64,000 nt of DNA from Leptasterias polaris (taxonomy: Eukaryota > Echinodermata > Asteroidea > Forcipulatida > Asteriidae). A program made the translations under genes and the position numbers. The stretch lies in NCBI GenBank assembly GCA_037783415.1, contig JAZGTN010000060.1, positions 682,001 through 746,000 on the forward strand, written 5' to 3'. The stretch's first letter is position 1; each line of letters begins with the position of its first letter. The notes beneath the pieces are model-generated. The model made no database searches, was not told the origin of the DNA, and was given only the letters and a program-made list of their open reading frames with translations. Shown here one piece after another: positions 39,001 through 50,539 of this stretch.

Positions 39001-41025
39001 GACATGGTATTTTGGATGGTACCCTTATTCTGGTAAGTATAATTTTGTTGTGCTTAGCTATTTTTGTGCTTAAGCAGCTCTATGAAATTGGGCCCTATTC
39101 AAATGTTACAGAAAGCAGAGGTTAAATTACCCCCCCCCCTCTCTAAAGGTATGATTTAACCGACACAAATATCTTTGAATTTCTCTACAGAGCCAGGAGA
39201 AAGTGAAGGAAAGTGAGCGAGACTCGATGGAGCGGGGCGAACGGGAACGAGAAGGCCGGCGAGATAAAGAGAAGAAACCAGGCGAGAAGAAACGAGATCA
39301 CTCTGAAGGAGACAAGGAAGGGCATGAATCCAAGAGAAGAAAGGATGAAGAACTAGGTATAAAAACGTCTTCTTCATTTCCGTTGTTTTGTTATATTTGG
39401 GTAAAGGAGCGGTTAAAAAGTTTTTTCCGAATGTCACCTCAGCAGGCCTGAGATTTGTCAGGGAAGAATTTGTTTGTCATTATTTATTTTTATTTTTTCT
39501 ATTTTTGACTTTCCTTAAATTTTCTATCTTGAAGGAATGAGAAAGAAATCCAGTTCACCGAGTGTGAGAGAAGATAAGGATAAAATGAAGATGCCAAGGA
39601 ATACCACTGTAGTTCGTCCATCGAGCTCAGGAGATGCTTCAGTCAATGGAGAAAGATCCTCCAGTAGTAAGAAAGTAAGGAGACGTTTCTTTTAGACTCC
39701 ATGAAATGTTGTCTTAGTTTATTTCGAAGAATACTAAACGTAATCATCATCATCATTGTCATCGTCTTTCTCTACAATATTGAGTGTAGTGCTGACAAGC
39801 AACTGAAGCTGACTTATTGGAAGCTAGAATGCTGGCCAAAATGCTTAGGCAATCTGACAATAAACATACCCTTCCCCATCCCCTGCTCCCCTTGATGCTG
39901 AAAGAGTTAGGGGAAGATCGGTGGTAATAAAAAATTCTAGGCTCAAGATCATTACAAAAGTTGCAGAAATGTTCTTCACTGAAAGTATCCATGTTGCTGT
40001 TTGTCAATAACAACCCTTCCGTCATCTGGAAAAAAAAGTAAAATCAGGACAAAAACTAGGAAGTAAAAAAACGAGAAAGTAAATAAAATGATTGATAACT
40101 AACATTTGTATTCATCAGGAGACGCCTAAGGAGAGTTCCAAGTCTCGTAAAGAGGGTCGAGGTGAGGAGGGCAGTTCTGAGAAACCAGTCAAGGAGTCGT
40201 CCAAGAGAGATTCTAGAGGAGAGGATGGGAGGAAGGATGAGGCGAGGAAGAGTAAACGAGAGACCAAGGAGGAAGAGAGAGATGAAGACAGACAATATCC
40301 TTTCTTGAAGTAGTTTGATCATCGCTGATAAAGTTAACTTAACTTTGGAATGTTGTGGCCAAGCGGTCTAGGGTGGTGGACTCAGTTTACAGATTGTGGG
40401 TTCGAATCCTGGTCTGGTTAGTCACAATGCTTGTGTACTTGAGCAAGGCACTTTATCATAATTGCTTCTCTCGAACCAGGAGTACGAATGGGTACTGGCG
40501 AGAGCTGGGGAGTAACCTACGATGGACTGGCATCCTGTCCAGGGGAGAATAGAAATGTTCTCAGTCGTTTAATGCCTATGAAACCGGATATAAACACCGG
40601 CCTGATGAGCCATTTGGCTTGGGACAGACTTTAATTAAAGTTAACTTAAAGATGCTAGGTTCGGGGTGTTTTAATTTTTTTATTAATTTTTTTGGGGGTG
40701 TTGATTTGACTAGAAAACTTTGATTTAAATTTCAAATAGTTATTTTTATAGACTCAAGAAAGTTGCAAAAACTTTCTTCACCAAAAGTTGTTTAAAAACA
40801 ATTTATTAGGACAATAACCACGAGTGATAATTTCAGTTTTTTTCCTTTTAAGGAAACACTTTTACTTTTGGGCCCGGAAGTAGAGAAAACTTTGGTTGGT
40901 GCTGGAACACTTATCTGACTGAATTAGACTTACTTCCTGTTATTCACACCATGCAATCCTTGCTGTTCCTTGTTTGTTCCTTGACTAATCTTACTCATTC
41001 CAGCTCTCGGAAGCGAAGACCTTGA
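3017..41025 (+). CDS. THOC2: THO complex subunit 2, complete gene in 36 exons
   Basis: THOC2 is the scaffold of the nuclear THO/TREX complex, which packages nascent mRNA for export. Coding exons: 3017-3081, 10054-10121, 11360-11451, 11816-11867, 12647-12717, 14007-14131, 15122-15258, 16254-16414, 16724-16816, 18508-18660, 19393-19565, 19982-20210, 20893-21023, 21376-21562, 22184-22277, 23104-23184, 23491-23705, 25492-25671, 26647-26811, 28138-28304, 28430-28556, 29022-29163, 30011-30168, 31046-31174, 32059-32190, 32954-33022, 33472-33587, 34821-34999, 35798-35948, 36590-36712, 36958-37169, 38090-38136, 39191-39356, 39535-39674, 40119-40294, 40995-41025. All phases join to 4737 nt, or 1578 residues; the human protein is about 1590. 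Recognisable blocks include [31 protein letters not shown]-like [17 protein letters not shown] and [18 protein letters not shown]. From about residue 1171 the tail is Ser/Lys/Glu-rich and probably disordered, ending SRKRRP. Introns 15 and 35 look U12-type. The exon 10 donor (GG|gtacat) and the final exon are the least certain joins. Confidence 0.95.
5707..5729 (+). repeat. poly-G tract of 23 bases
   Basis: An uninterrupted G run within THOC2 intron 1, on the coding strand. It is the longest G run seen in the window and could form a quadruplex in the pre-mRNA. Confidence 0.9.
6399..6772 (+). mobile_element. MITE family A copy
   Basis: Same body as 868-1263 in the opposite orientation, ending GGTATACTTTGCCTTTAA. 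The left terminus has lost its TTAAAGG end and begins at the internal AATCACTCTTAAAAT. Confidence 0.7.
7020..7560. repeat. dispersed repeat, shared with 26868-27400
   Basis: It opens with a palindromic block (CAGGGTTGTAGCC to GGCCACAACCCTGC). Further on come CTAATAGACTTTACATTGAG and GCTTGCGTGCCAAC. The same order of blocks recurs at 26868-27400, about 20 kb away, so this is a mobile or duplicated unit of roughly 530 bp. The family is unknown. Confidence 0.55.
8277..8650. repeat. 57-bp minisatellite, about 6.5 copies
   Basis: The unit contains GCTGTGGCTTTGACTAGACC and AATGCTGCATCCTTACAGGG. The first steps are exactly 57 bp; later units carry small deletions (steps of about 42, 49 and 55). The open frame across it follows from the period being a multiple of three, not from a gene. 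Confidence 0.85.
9020..9175. mobile_element. foldback repeat family E
   Basis: An imperfect inverted repeat. The left arm has CACTAAGATTCATCTTAAGA and the right arm ATCAATCTTAGCTC. The same structure recurs at 52898-53046 and 59680-59812. Non-coding MITE-like element. Confidence 0.6.
9792..9914. mobile_element. foldback repeat family D
   Basis: Inverted ends GGGCTCAATTTCATGG and CCATGACATTGGGCCC enclose a palindromic core (GCAGAATTC to GCATAATTCTGC). A second copy lies at 23969-24084. Confidence 0.65.
11530..11610 (+). mobile_element. non-LTR retrotransposon 3' tail fragment
   Basis: GCGCATAGGGACATG, then TGCGCTATATAAAAATGG, then an ATT microsatellite. The same arrangement follows reverse transcriptase C-terminal remnants at 15385-15595. 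It lies in THOC2 intron 3. Confidence 0.5.
11645..11770 (+). mobile_element. SINE-N fragment (tRNA-derived)
   Basis: A degraded tRNA-like head with a B-box-like GGTTCAAGCC, then the family body CTTTGTTCAACCCAAAATTA. In THOC2 intron 3. Another degraded body is at 12500-12605. Confidence 0.6.
12938..13317 (+). mobile_element. MITE family A, complete copy
   Basis: The best-preserved copy, 380 bp. Left end TTAAAGGGAAGGTATAC, right end GTATACTTTGCCTTTAA. The ends are inverted and begin and finish with TTAA, so a TTAA target is possible. It lies in THOC2 intron 5. Confidence 0.8.
14315..14517. mobile_element. foldback repeat family B
   Basis: The inverted ends are GGCTAAATTTCATAGATCTG and CAGCTCTATGAAATTGGGCC. 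The interior is rich in GCTTAAGCA and GCTAAGCA. Similar units lie at 38904-39096, 42688-42848 and 46576-46750, with partial ones near 13590-13805, 16420-16500, 22352-22500 and 38598-38895. It is probably a short non-autonomous element. Confidence 0.65.
14719..14814 (-). mobile_element. SINE-N, minus-strand copy
   Basis: Read on the minus strand it starts GGGCTAGATAGCTCAGTTGG (A box), has an anticodon-like loop ACGTTAA and a B box GGTTCAAATCC, then the body TTTCTTTGTTCAACCC. The head is tRNA-derived but sits in many scattered copies, so it is not taken as a functional tRNA. Confidence 0.75.
14949..15094 (+). mobile_element. SINE-N, plus-strand copy
   Basis: Same family as 14719-14814 but inverted, 135 bp away, so the two could pair in the pre-mRNA. 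A box TAGCTCAGTTGG, B box GGTTCAAATC, then CTTTGTTCAACCCAAAATC. It ends about 30 bp before THOC2 exon 7. Confidence 0.75.
15385..15595 (+). pseudogene. non-LTR reverse transcriptase C-terminal remnant
   Basis: The frame reads [10 protein letters not shown] and, further on, [10 protein letters not shown], the typical end of CR1/L2-like reverse transcriptases (compare LWNSLP...LKTHLF at 48232-48729). It then runs into stops and the tail GGCGCATAGGGAC followed by TTATTATTA. It is a decayed fragment in THOC2 intron 7. Confidence 0.65.
15801..16170. mobile_element. MITE family C copy
   Basis: It begins TTAAGGTATTATACAGGATTGG and contains TGAAATAACAAACCTG. Related copies are at 43387-43733 and 45449-45811. 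Ends carry TTAA, as in family A. Confidence 0.65.
17205..17433. mobile_element. foldback element J
   Basis: Inverted arms GACGCCATCTTTACGGGCAA and TTGCCCGTAAAGATGG, with TATAGATAG at one edge and CTATCTATA at the other. Related sequence occurs at 60080-60302. Non-coding, in THOC2 intron 9. Confidence 0.65.
17555..17730 (-). mobile_element. SINE-L (tRNA-Leu-derived), minus strand
   Basis: On the minus strand: CATGGCCGAGTGGTTTAGA (A box), a class II tRNA-like variable region, then GGTTCAAGTCCCGGTC (B box), and the body with TTGAGCAAGACACTTCG. In THOC2 intron 9. Confidence 0.65.
18707..18802 (-). mobile_element. SINE-N, minus-strand copy
   Basis: It carries AGCTCAGTTGGTATAGCATC and GGTTCGAGTCC on the minus strand, then the TTTGTTTAACCCC body. 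It lies just downstream of THOC2 exon 10. Confidence 0.65.
18893..18984. repeat. 11-bp minisatellite, eight copies
   Basis: Perfect tandem repeats of CCCTGGTTATA in THOC2 intron 10. The open frame across it is a repeat artefact. Confidence 0.9.
20444..20548. repeat. 52-bp direct duplication
   Basis: Two near-identical adjacent copies containing CACAAATTTCATACATGC and GGCATGATATTCGTCC. They lie at the edge of a dispersed repeat (about 20545-20725) that recurs at 33045-33240. Confidence 0.85.
22278..23103 (+). other. THOC2: THOC2 intron 15, U12-type GT-AG intron
   Basis: The donor reads GTATCCTTA (22278-22286), one base from the U12 consensus GTATCCTTT. The best branch-site candidate is ACCTTAATT (23081-23089), resembling TCCTTAACT, with its branch A at 23087, 16 nt from the end of the AG. 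There is no strong polypyrimidine tract between branch and acceptor. The intron is phase 1, splitting the Tyr codon in the conserved LAYCVIEAL block. It also holds a family B fragment and an approximately 80-bp tandem repeat. Confidence 0.75.
22826..23062. repeat. about 80-bp tandem repeat, three copies
   Basis: Units start near 22828, 22909 and 22987. Each contains AAACCTG, GTGCTCAGCGAAGTTG and TCTCACAAGTTAC. It fills much of the 3' part of THOC2 intron 15. Confidence 0.8.
23741..23958 (+). mobile_element. MITE family A, degraded copy
   Basis: Recognised by AAAAACTTACTTGGTGAGAA, TTCGAAGTAATATGG and CGTTTCTGAG. The right end is missing; a family D foldback begins right after it. Confidence 0.55.
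23969..24084. mobile_element. foldback repeat family D
   Basis: GGGCCCAATTTCAAATCAC to TTCCATGAAATTGGGGCC, with internal CAGAATTCTGCGC and GAGAATTCCGCGG. Second copy of 9792-9914. Confidence 0.65.
24166..24378. repeat. 35-bp minisatellite, six copies plus a split unit
   Basis: The unit reads GGGAAAGAACTCACTGAGCC then AACTGCTGGACTTTA. Copies start at 24166, 24201, 24236, 24271, 24306 and 24341 with almost no divergence. A seventh unit is interrupted after CTTTAGGG by the hAT-like insertion and resumes at 25383. Confidence 0.92.
24379..25374. mobile_element. hAT-like non-autonomous transposon, 996 bp
   Basis: Inverted ends: left CAGTGGCGTAACTACGGGGG, right the complement of CAGCGGCGGCGTAACTAAGG. 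An exact 8-bp target duplication CTTTAGGG flanks it (24371-24378 and 25375-25382), as expected for hAT. C-rich and G-rich blocks lie just inside both ends. No transposase frame is seen. It interrupts a 35-bp minisatellite unit in THOC2 intron 17, so it is younger than that array. Confidence 0.9.
26022..26081. repeat. 19-bp tandem repeat, three copies
   Basis: Three perfect copies of ATGGCCGCCAATTGGGCCC in THOC2 intron 18. Confidence 0.9.
26868..27400. repeat. dispersed repeat, shared with 7020-7560
   Basis: It opens with a palindrome (CAGGGTCGTGGCC to GGCCACTACCCTGC), then CTAATAGATTTTACATTGAG and AAGCTTGAGTGCCAAC. Same block order as in intron 1. It fills part of THOC2 intron 19. Confidence 0.55.
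28800..29010 (+). mobile_element. non-LTR retrotransposon 3' remnant
   Basis: TGGAAAGCGCCTTGGT then GTGCACTATATAAAAACTGA, ending in a TTATTG microsatellite that borders THOC2 exon 22. Coding content is no longer readable. Confidence 0.45.
29380..29815. repeat. about 63-bp minisatellite, seven copies
   Basis: Units contain GTAGGGCCAGTAAACTCATG then ACCCAAYAAGTCTGGA, and CCGAGGCCAGTGATTC. Lengths vary slightly. It lies in THOC2 intron 22. Antisense open frames reading [14 protein letters not shown] come from the period being close to a multiple of three. Confidence 0.88.
30715..30950 (+). mobile_element. SINE-R (tRNA-derived)
   Basis: The tRNA-like head has GGTGGTCTAGTGGTAAGACA and GGGTTCAAATCCCACC. 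It continues as ACAGAACTCGGGGAAAGTAC, ACACATCGGTGT and CCTGATGCAAAAATTAACAT. The body recurs without the head at 61984-62232. In THOC2 intron 23. Confidence 0.65.
31550..31865 (-). mobile_element. SINE-L, minus-strand copy
   Basis: On the minus strand: CGTGGCCGAACGGTCTAG, B-box-like GGTTTGAATCCCGGTC, then TTGAGCAAGGCACTTAACC and a longer body with CTACCAGCCAGGCTCCTAGT. That body recurs in the opposite orientation at 37735-37995. In THOC2 intron 24. Confidence 0.6.
32275..32650 (+). pseudogene. non-LTR reverse transcriptase C-terminal remnant
   Basis: Frames with a stop read [12 protein letters not shown] and FKTHLFSS, the C-terminal signature of CR1/L2-like elements. It ends ATGCGCTTTATAAGTC with a TTATTATTG tail. 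In THOC2 intron 25. Confidence 0.6.
33045..33240 (+). repeat. dispersed repeat, shared with 20545-20725
   Basis: Both copies read CCTACTTTAGTCCGATTT or near it, then a T-run and CTTTGGAAAA-like sequence, then CCTACTTTTTTCCAAG. In THOC2 intron 26. Confidence 0.5.
33757..33920. mobile_element. foldback MITE F with TA target site
   Basis: Left end AGGTTTATCGCGA, right end TCGCGATAAACCT, flanked on both sides by TA (33755-33756 and 33921-33922). 164 bp, CG-richer than its surroundings, no coding. In THOC2 intron 27. Confidence 0.75.
34322..34713 (+). mobile_element. MITE family A, complete copy
   Basis: TTAAAGGGAAGGGTATGC at the left and GTGTACTTTGCCTTTAA at the right, with the same internal order as 12938-13317. 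It ends about 110 bp before THOC2 exon 28. Confidence 0.75.
36224..36545 (+). mobile_element. SINE-L, full copy with tRNA-Leu-like head
   Basis: The head (36224-36312) has TGTCTGAGCGGTTAAGAGC (A box), an anticodon arm CCGGA-CTTAAGC-TCTGG whose loop carries TAA, a long class II variable arm, and GGGTTCGATTCCCAG (B box). The body has TTTGACTAAGATGCTTTACC, GTCCTTCGGATGG and AAAAGAACCCAGAATG. In THOC2 intron 29. Confidence 0.8.
37735..37995 (+). mobile_element. SINE-L body fragment
   Basis: TTGAGCAAGGTACTTGACC, TACCAGCCAGGCTCCTAGTG and TTGACTTGGGTCGACAGC. It is the inverted counterpart of the body at 31550-31760. In THOC2 intron 31. Confidence 0.55.
38310..38540. repeat. about 115-bp repeat with TGACCATTCAATATCATCCA
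   Basis: Two adjacent copies contain TGACCATTCAATATCATCCA, CAGCCTGCAAT and CATCTACACAGTA. Related single units lie at 21960-22140 (inverted), 55200-55310 and 57555-57770, so the unit is also dispersed. Confidence 0.6.
38904..39096. mobile_element. foldback repeat family B
   Basis: GGACCCAATTTCATAGAGC to GCTCTATGAAATTGGGCCCT. It ends about 95 bp before THOC2 exon 33. Confidence 0.7.
40295..40994 (+). other. THOC2: THOC2 intron 35, U12-type AT-AC intron
   Basis: The donor ATATCCTTT (40295-40303) is the exact AT-AC U12 consensus. Near the 3' end, TCCTTGACT (40978-40986) matches the U12 branch consensus, with branch A at 40984 and the terminal AC at 40993-40994, ten nt on. There is no polypyrimidine tract. 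Joining 40294 to 40995 keeps frame and gives a C-terminus [10 protein letters not shown]. An AG nine bases further (41002-41003) would also keep frame. Without splicing the frame stops at 40313 after QYPFLK. Confidence 0.85.
40347..40640 (+). mobile_element. SINE-L-like element inside the AT-AC intron
   Basis: The head has TGTGGCCAAGCGGTCTAGG and GGGTTCGAATCCTGG; the body has TTGAGCAAGGCACTTTATC and GGATGGAC-like blocks, ending AAACCGGATATAAACACC. It starts about 50 bp after the intron donor. Confidence 0.65.
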
Positions 41026-43179
41026 TAAAGCGGTTGTTGTTTCATGAAAATTCATGAATCGGTAGCAGATTGTTTTTCTCCACGACTACTAGTGCTTCAA
41101 GTTAACCAGGAACAACCACTGTTTGTAGCACTATTATACAAAGAGAAACAAAGAGAAACATCTACTGAAACTTAAGCTGTGTAAATTCCCTTTGATGGAA
41201 ACTGAATGATCAATCAACCAATTTTGGAGCCCACCTATATCTTGAAAGATATTTTTCCATCATTTTATTTGGATTTTGTCATTGCAGTTTATTGTTTCCA
41301 CTTGTCAGTGAAGTTTACTTAAGTAAAAGTTTGATTTGTGACCGAGTAAAGCCTCTTGTTTTTTTATAATTGAGAGAGGCAGGCTGTGAGCTTTTCCGCT
41401 TGCTTGCAATAGTGATTTGCAATAGATAGTTCTCACTCGGCGTCTAGCAGTGTAAAGACGGTCATCTTTATGCGCAATGACAACCAATATTTGAACGCAA
41501 TTATGCATTATCAGTGCTGCCAACTCTCCCTGATTCTGCAGAAAGTTCCCTGAAAATTAACCAATCGTTCCATGCTCAGATGAACAAATCAAATGTGTTG
41601 ACTGTAATTCTAACTATCTCCCCAATTGTTGTACAAAGTCTCCCTGATTGAAACATGCCAATGTTAGCAGCTCTGCATTAAGTGTAAATACCACAAGCGG
41701 CATGAGGGAGTGTTATCAAATTCCACGATTGGTCGGTGAACCACTTGGCTGCGTAGAAAACTTAGAAATCTTGGCGCAGCTCCAGGCCAAAACCCAAGGT
41801 GCCAGTAAAGATGGCGTGTATCGGGCACTATCTTTAGGAAGCTCCACACACCATCAACGCATACCTGCCAACTGTTCAGATTAAATTGGAATTGTCCAGA
41901 TTTTGGGGATTACAGGCCGCAAAAAAATCTGGCGAATGAGGGTGCCATTTTTTAACAAATCATTTTTTGATTTGTGAACATTGTTTAAAATACATACACC
42001 ATTTTTGTGTGTACATGTAATAAGCTTTTCTCGCATGACTTCTTGCGTCGCTATCTGTGGACTTGTAAAACTGGTGTTCCTATTTTTGAGGTTTCAATGT
42101 TGGCAGGTACGGCACTATCTTTATGCTGATTTAGCAAGCTCCACACACCATCAATGCTGCCTAGCAAATATGTCCACATGTGTTACACACACTCTGTGTT
42201 TGTCTTATTTCTGTTGGCGGATTGAAGTGTAAAATACTGGGGTTACCAGTGTCTTCTTCCCGCATTTTTTGTCCCAATTCCCAGGTTTTTTTTTTCAGCT
42301 GACGGTGTTATCTACCACAATGATGTTGTTGTTGATTTGTTTTTCGCTGTATTTCAAATTGTTTCAGTTTGGTTATTTCTGTGGCACTGTTATTGTTAAC
42401 GTCAACATTAAATCATATAACTGATGTCTGTTTGATAAAATTTGATGTTGAGAAATGTTCCACATTAAGGTGGTTATCACACAAGTTTGACGCTAAGCAT
42501 GATCAGATGTTACCAAAATTGAGTAGCTTTTCTTAGTAAATGTTTTTTTTTTTCCTTTGCATTTTTTGAAGAAAAAAATTATGTAAATTTATTATTTTAA
42601 TATCATTTTGATCCATTGGAGTATTTGATGGCAATGCCTAAAGTTTAGTGTTTGTAAACATTATTTTTTTCCTGGGTCTGTGACCTAGACCCAATGTCAT
42701 AGAGCTGCTTAAGGAGAAACAAACATTAGCAGCATACCAGTCACAGATTGTTTGCTATTACTTTGTCTGGTAACCTGATCCTGGTAAACATAATTGTGTC
42801 GTGCTTAGCTACTTTTTGTGGTTAAGCAGCTCTATGAAACTTGGGTCCAGGTTCAAGACTTCACTTCATGAGATTAAGCTGACATATCAAACACCATCGG
42901 GCTTATTTTATATTTCATAAAAATACAAAAAAATGTACAAAATTCTTCTTCTATTTTAACAGAGTGTACATAAACAGAGGTTGTTGAGGTCATTGATCCG
43001 TTGTTTTACAGGATGAACTTTGAACTATGACATTCAACCTCCTTCAACCCAATCCCTTGTACCATAATGAAACGGGTCCCAATATCATTGCATTGCTCAC
43101 TTCTGCCCTTACGCCCTGCTGTGGCACATGCTTTTTACAGGGTGCCGAAATTGGACCCCCCCGGTAATGAGACAAGTCC

Positions 43180-43390
43180 TTAAAGGCAAAGTATACCTTT
43201 GGTTTTTGGAACAGCTCGATTGTTTTAATCCTATAAATGTAGATATACATAATTAAACTATCCTGTGAAAATTTCACTTCAAAAGGTGGTTGCGTTTTTG
43301 AGTAGCTTCGAAAGCTGCTGTACTCTTATCACGTAAGTTTTTATTGCCATACATTTTCAAAGTCATTACCAAATTATACAGACCCTTTAA
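43180..43390 (-). mobile_element. MITE family A, internally deleted
   Basis: TTAAAGGCAAAGTATACC at the left and ACCCTTTAA at the right, with about 170 bp of the interior missing. Its terminal TTAA (43387-43390) is also the first TTAA of the adjoining family C element. Confidence 0.7.
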
Positions 43391-43733
43391 AGCATATATA
43401 CAACATTGGTAATTTTCAAAGACCTGTATCCACACTTGATGTAACCCAACATATACATGAAATAACAAACCTGTAAAAGTTTAAGCTCAATCGATCTTTG
43501 GAGTCGTGAGAAAACAGTGAAAGAACCAAATACATACTTTCACTGTTTTCAAACATCAGATTTTATCGCGCGTGATAAAGACAAATTGTTTTTTTACTCA
43601 TTTCCTAAAAATTATAGCATTTCAAGCAAAACTATTTTAAGGGAATTTTTTCACCATGACCATCTTTATGCCATGCAAGTTATGTGCAAATCTGTGAATG
43701 TTTATACTTTCAATCTTACCAATGTTGTACACG
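43387..43733. mobile_element. MITE family C copy
   Basis: TTAAAGCATATATACAACATTGG at the start, a palindromic TTTATCGCGCGTGATAAA in the middle, and CTTACCAATGTTGTAC at the end. It directly abuts the family A copy at 43180-43390. Confidence 0.65.
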
Positions 43734-44529
43734 ATGGCTTTGCATGATGCAAACCTTTACAGTTGTGAAGTGTCTTGTTCAAAAAGGGGTAATTTAAGAC
43801 AGCGCTGTACCAGTTAAGAATCCATCCAATCCTGTGAATAATTTGTTGGATTTTTAAGCATTTATTTTGTGGATTTAGGTCGCTTCAGAAAGGAAGTAAA
43901 TATGTCAAATTGGGATGTGTAATTAGAAATTGATCAATTAGAGAAAGATTACAAATGTTTATTTTTTATTTTGGGAAGATGTTGTATTTAACAAAATGGA
44001 GTTTATAGGAATAACTTTTTCGTTGATTTGTTTTTGTAATAAAACACGACGAAGGAAAGGAAATGATTTGTTACAAATGTTTATTTTATTTTACCCCTAC
44101 ACTGATGTACCACAAGCACTCTATCAGAAGAATGTGGGTTTGAGTCCTGGTCTCGGCACTTGTGTCCTTAAACAAGACACTTAACCATTATTACTTTGCC
44201 CTTTGGATGGGACTTGCAGCCTGTTTTGTTCAAATGCATGTAAAAGAACCCAGTGTATTTCATATAGAGCTGCCAGTTTGAACATCTGGTGCCCAATATG
44301 TGGCATTTTGTACCCCCCCCCCCCCCCCTTATTGTATTTTCATTGTGTTCTGGGAATCTCATGAATCTTTAGTATTGGAACATTATTTTTTGGGGGGGAG
44401 GACACCCTCTGCCATGTATTTAATTGGGCATGGTATAAGTTTGGATCTTAAGAGTTTTCATTGAATAATTTTGGAAATGGATAATGGTTTAGCTTTAAAC
44501 CTCAGGATAGGCCTCAGAGATGCTGAATT

Positions 44530-49969
<5,440 letters not shown>

Positions 49970-50539
49970 CTTTTTATGGATTGGTAAGAAATCTCATCGC
50001 AATTATTCTTGATGGTACCTTTTCACAGAGAAAACAAAAAAAACAAAAAACATTTTGAATGACTATCTCACAGACAAACAACATCGATCATATTAACATA
50101 AATGTGAAGTACCCCTACTCTACTTGTATTAATAATTCTTTGATTTTATGTTTGAAAAAAAGGAAGATAACAAGAATACATAAAAGATAGTCTTCACTTT
50201 CTAACTCCATTTATTTACTACTAATTCAACTTCAACAAGTGAACTAAGCTTTTCCAATATTCTTATGAATTATTTATCACAATCATTTTATTTTTTTAAA
50301 ATAATCTATATAATAATTAATGGACATTGATAAGCGTTTTGTATTCACATTTATAAAAATCCATGTTATTCCCCTATGATAAACAAAGTTAATCACTTTT
50401 ACGTTATTTATCGAATAAATATCGAAGAAACCATTAAACTTCTTAAAGAACTCACATTTCAGCTGCCATGTGTACTCGTCAAAGATAGCAGATGACAACA
50501 AAACAAGGGCGCCACCAAGTGATCAGTCTCGGGATAACA
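49970..50539. promoter_or_regulatory. shared GTPBP8/ALKBH8 promoter region
   Basis: 570 bp separate the two divergent start codons. The region is strongly AT-rich and is not a CpG island. An in-frame ATG at 50492 would add 16 residues to ALKBH8. No TATA box or other site can be assigned with confidence. Confidence 0.5.

Larger units (their letters stand above)
41026..44529. other. convergent 3' spacer of THOC2 and GTPBP8
   Basis: No gene is seen. It holds the THOC2 3' UTR start, a dispersed CTCCCTGATT repeat (41517-41690, also at 18983-19180 and 34150-34290), family B (42688-42848), MITE A (43180-43390), MITE C (43387-43733) and a SINE-L fragment (44110-44290). The first AATAAA on the plus strand is at 44038-44043. 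TTTATT near 44076 could serve the minus strand, so the two 3' UTRs might overlap. Confidence 0.5.

Noticed and set aside
40295..40315. THOC2 ending at QYPFLK with a stop at 40313
   Set aside because: The exact U12 AT-AC donor at 40295 and the matching branch site and frame-preserving 3' end at 40994 fit better. It is kept only as a possible retained-intron product.
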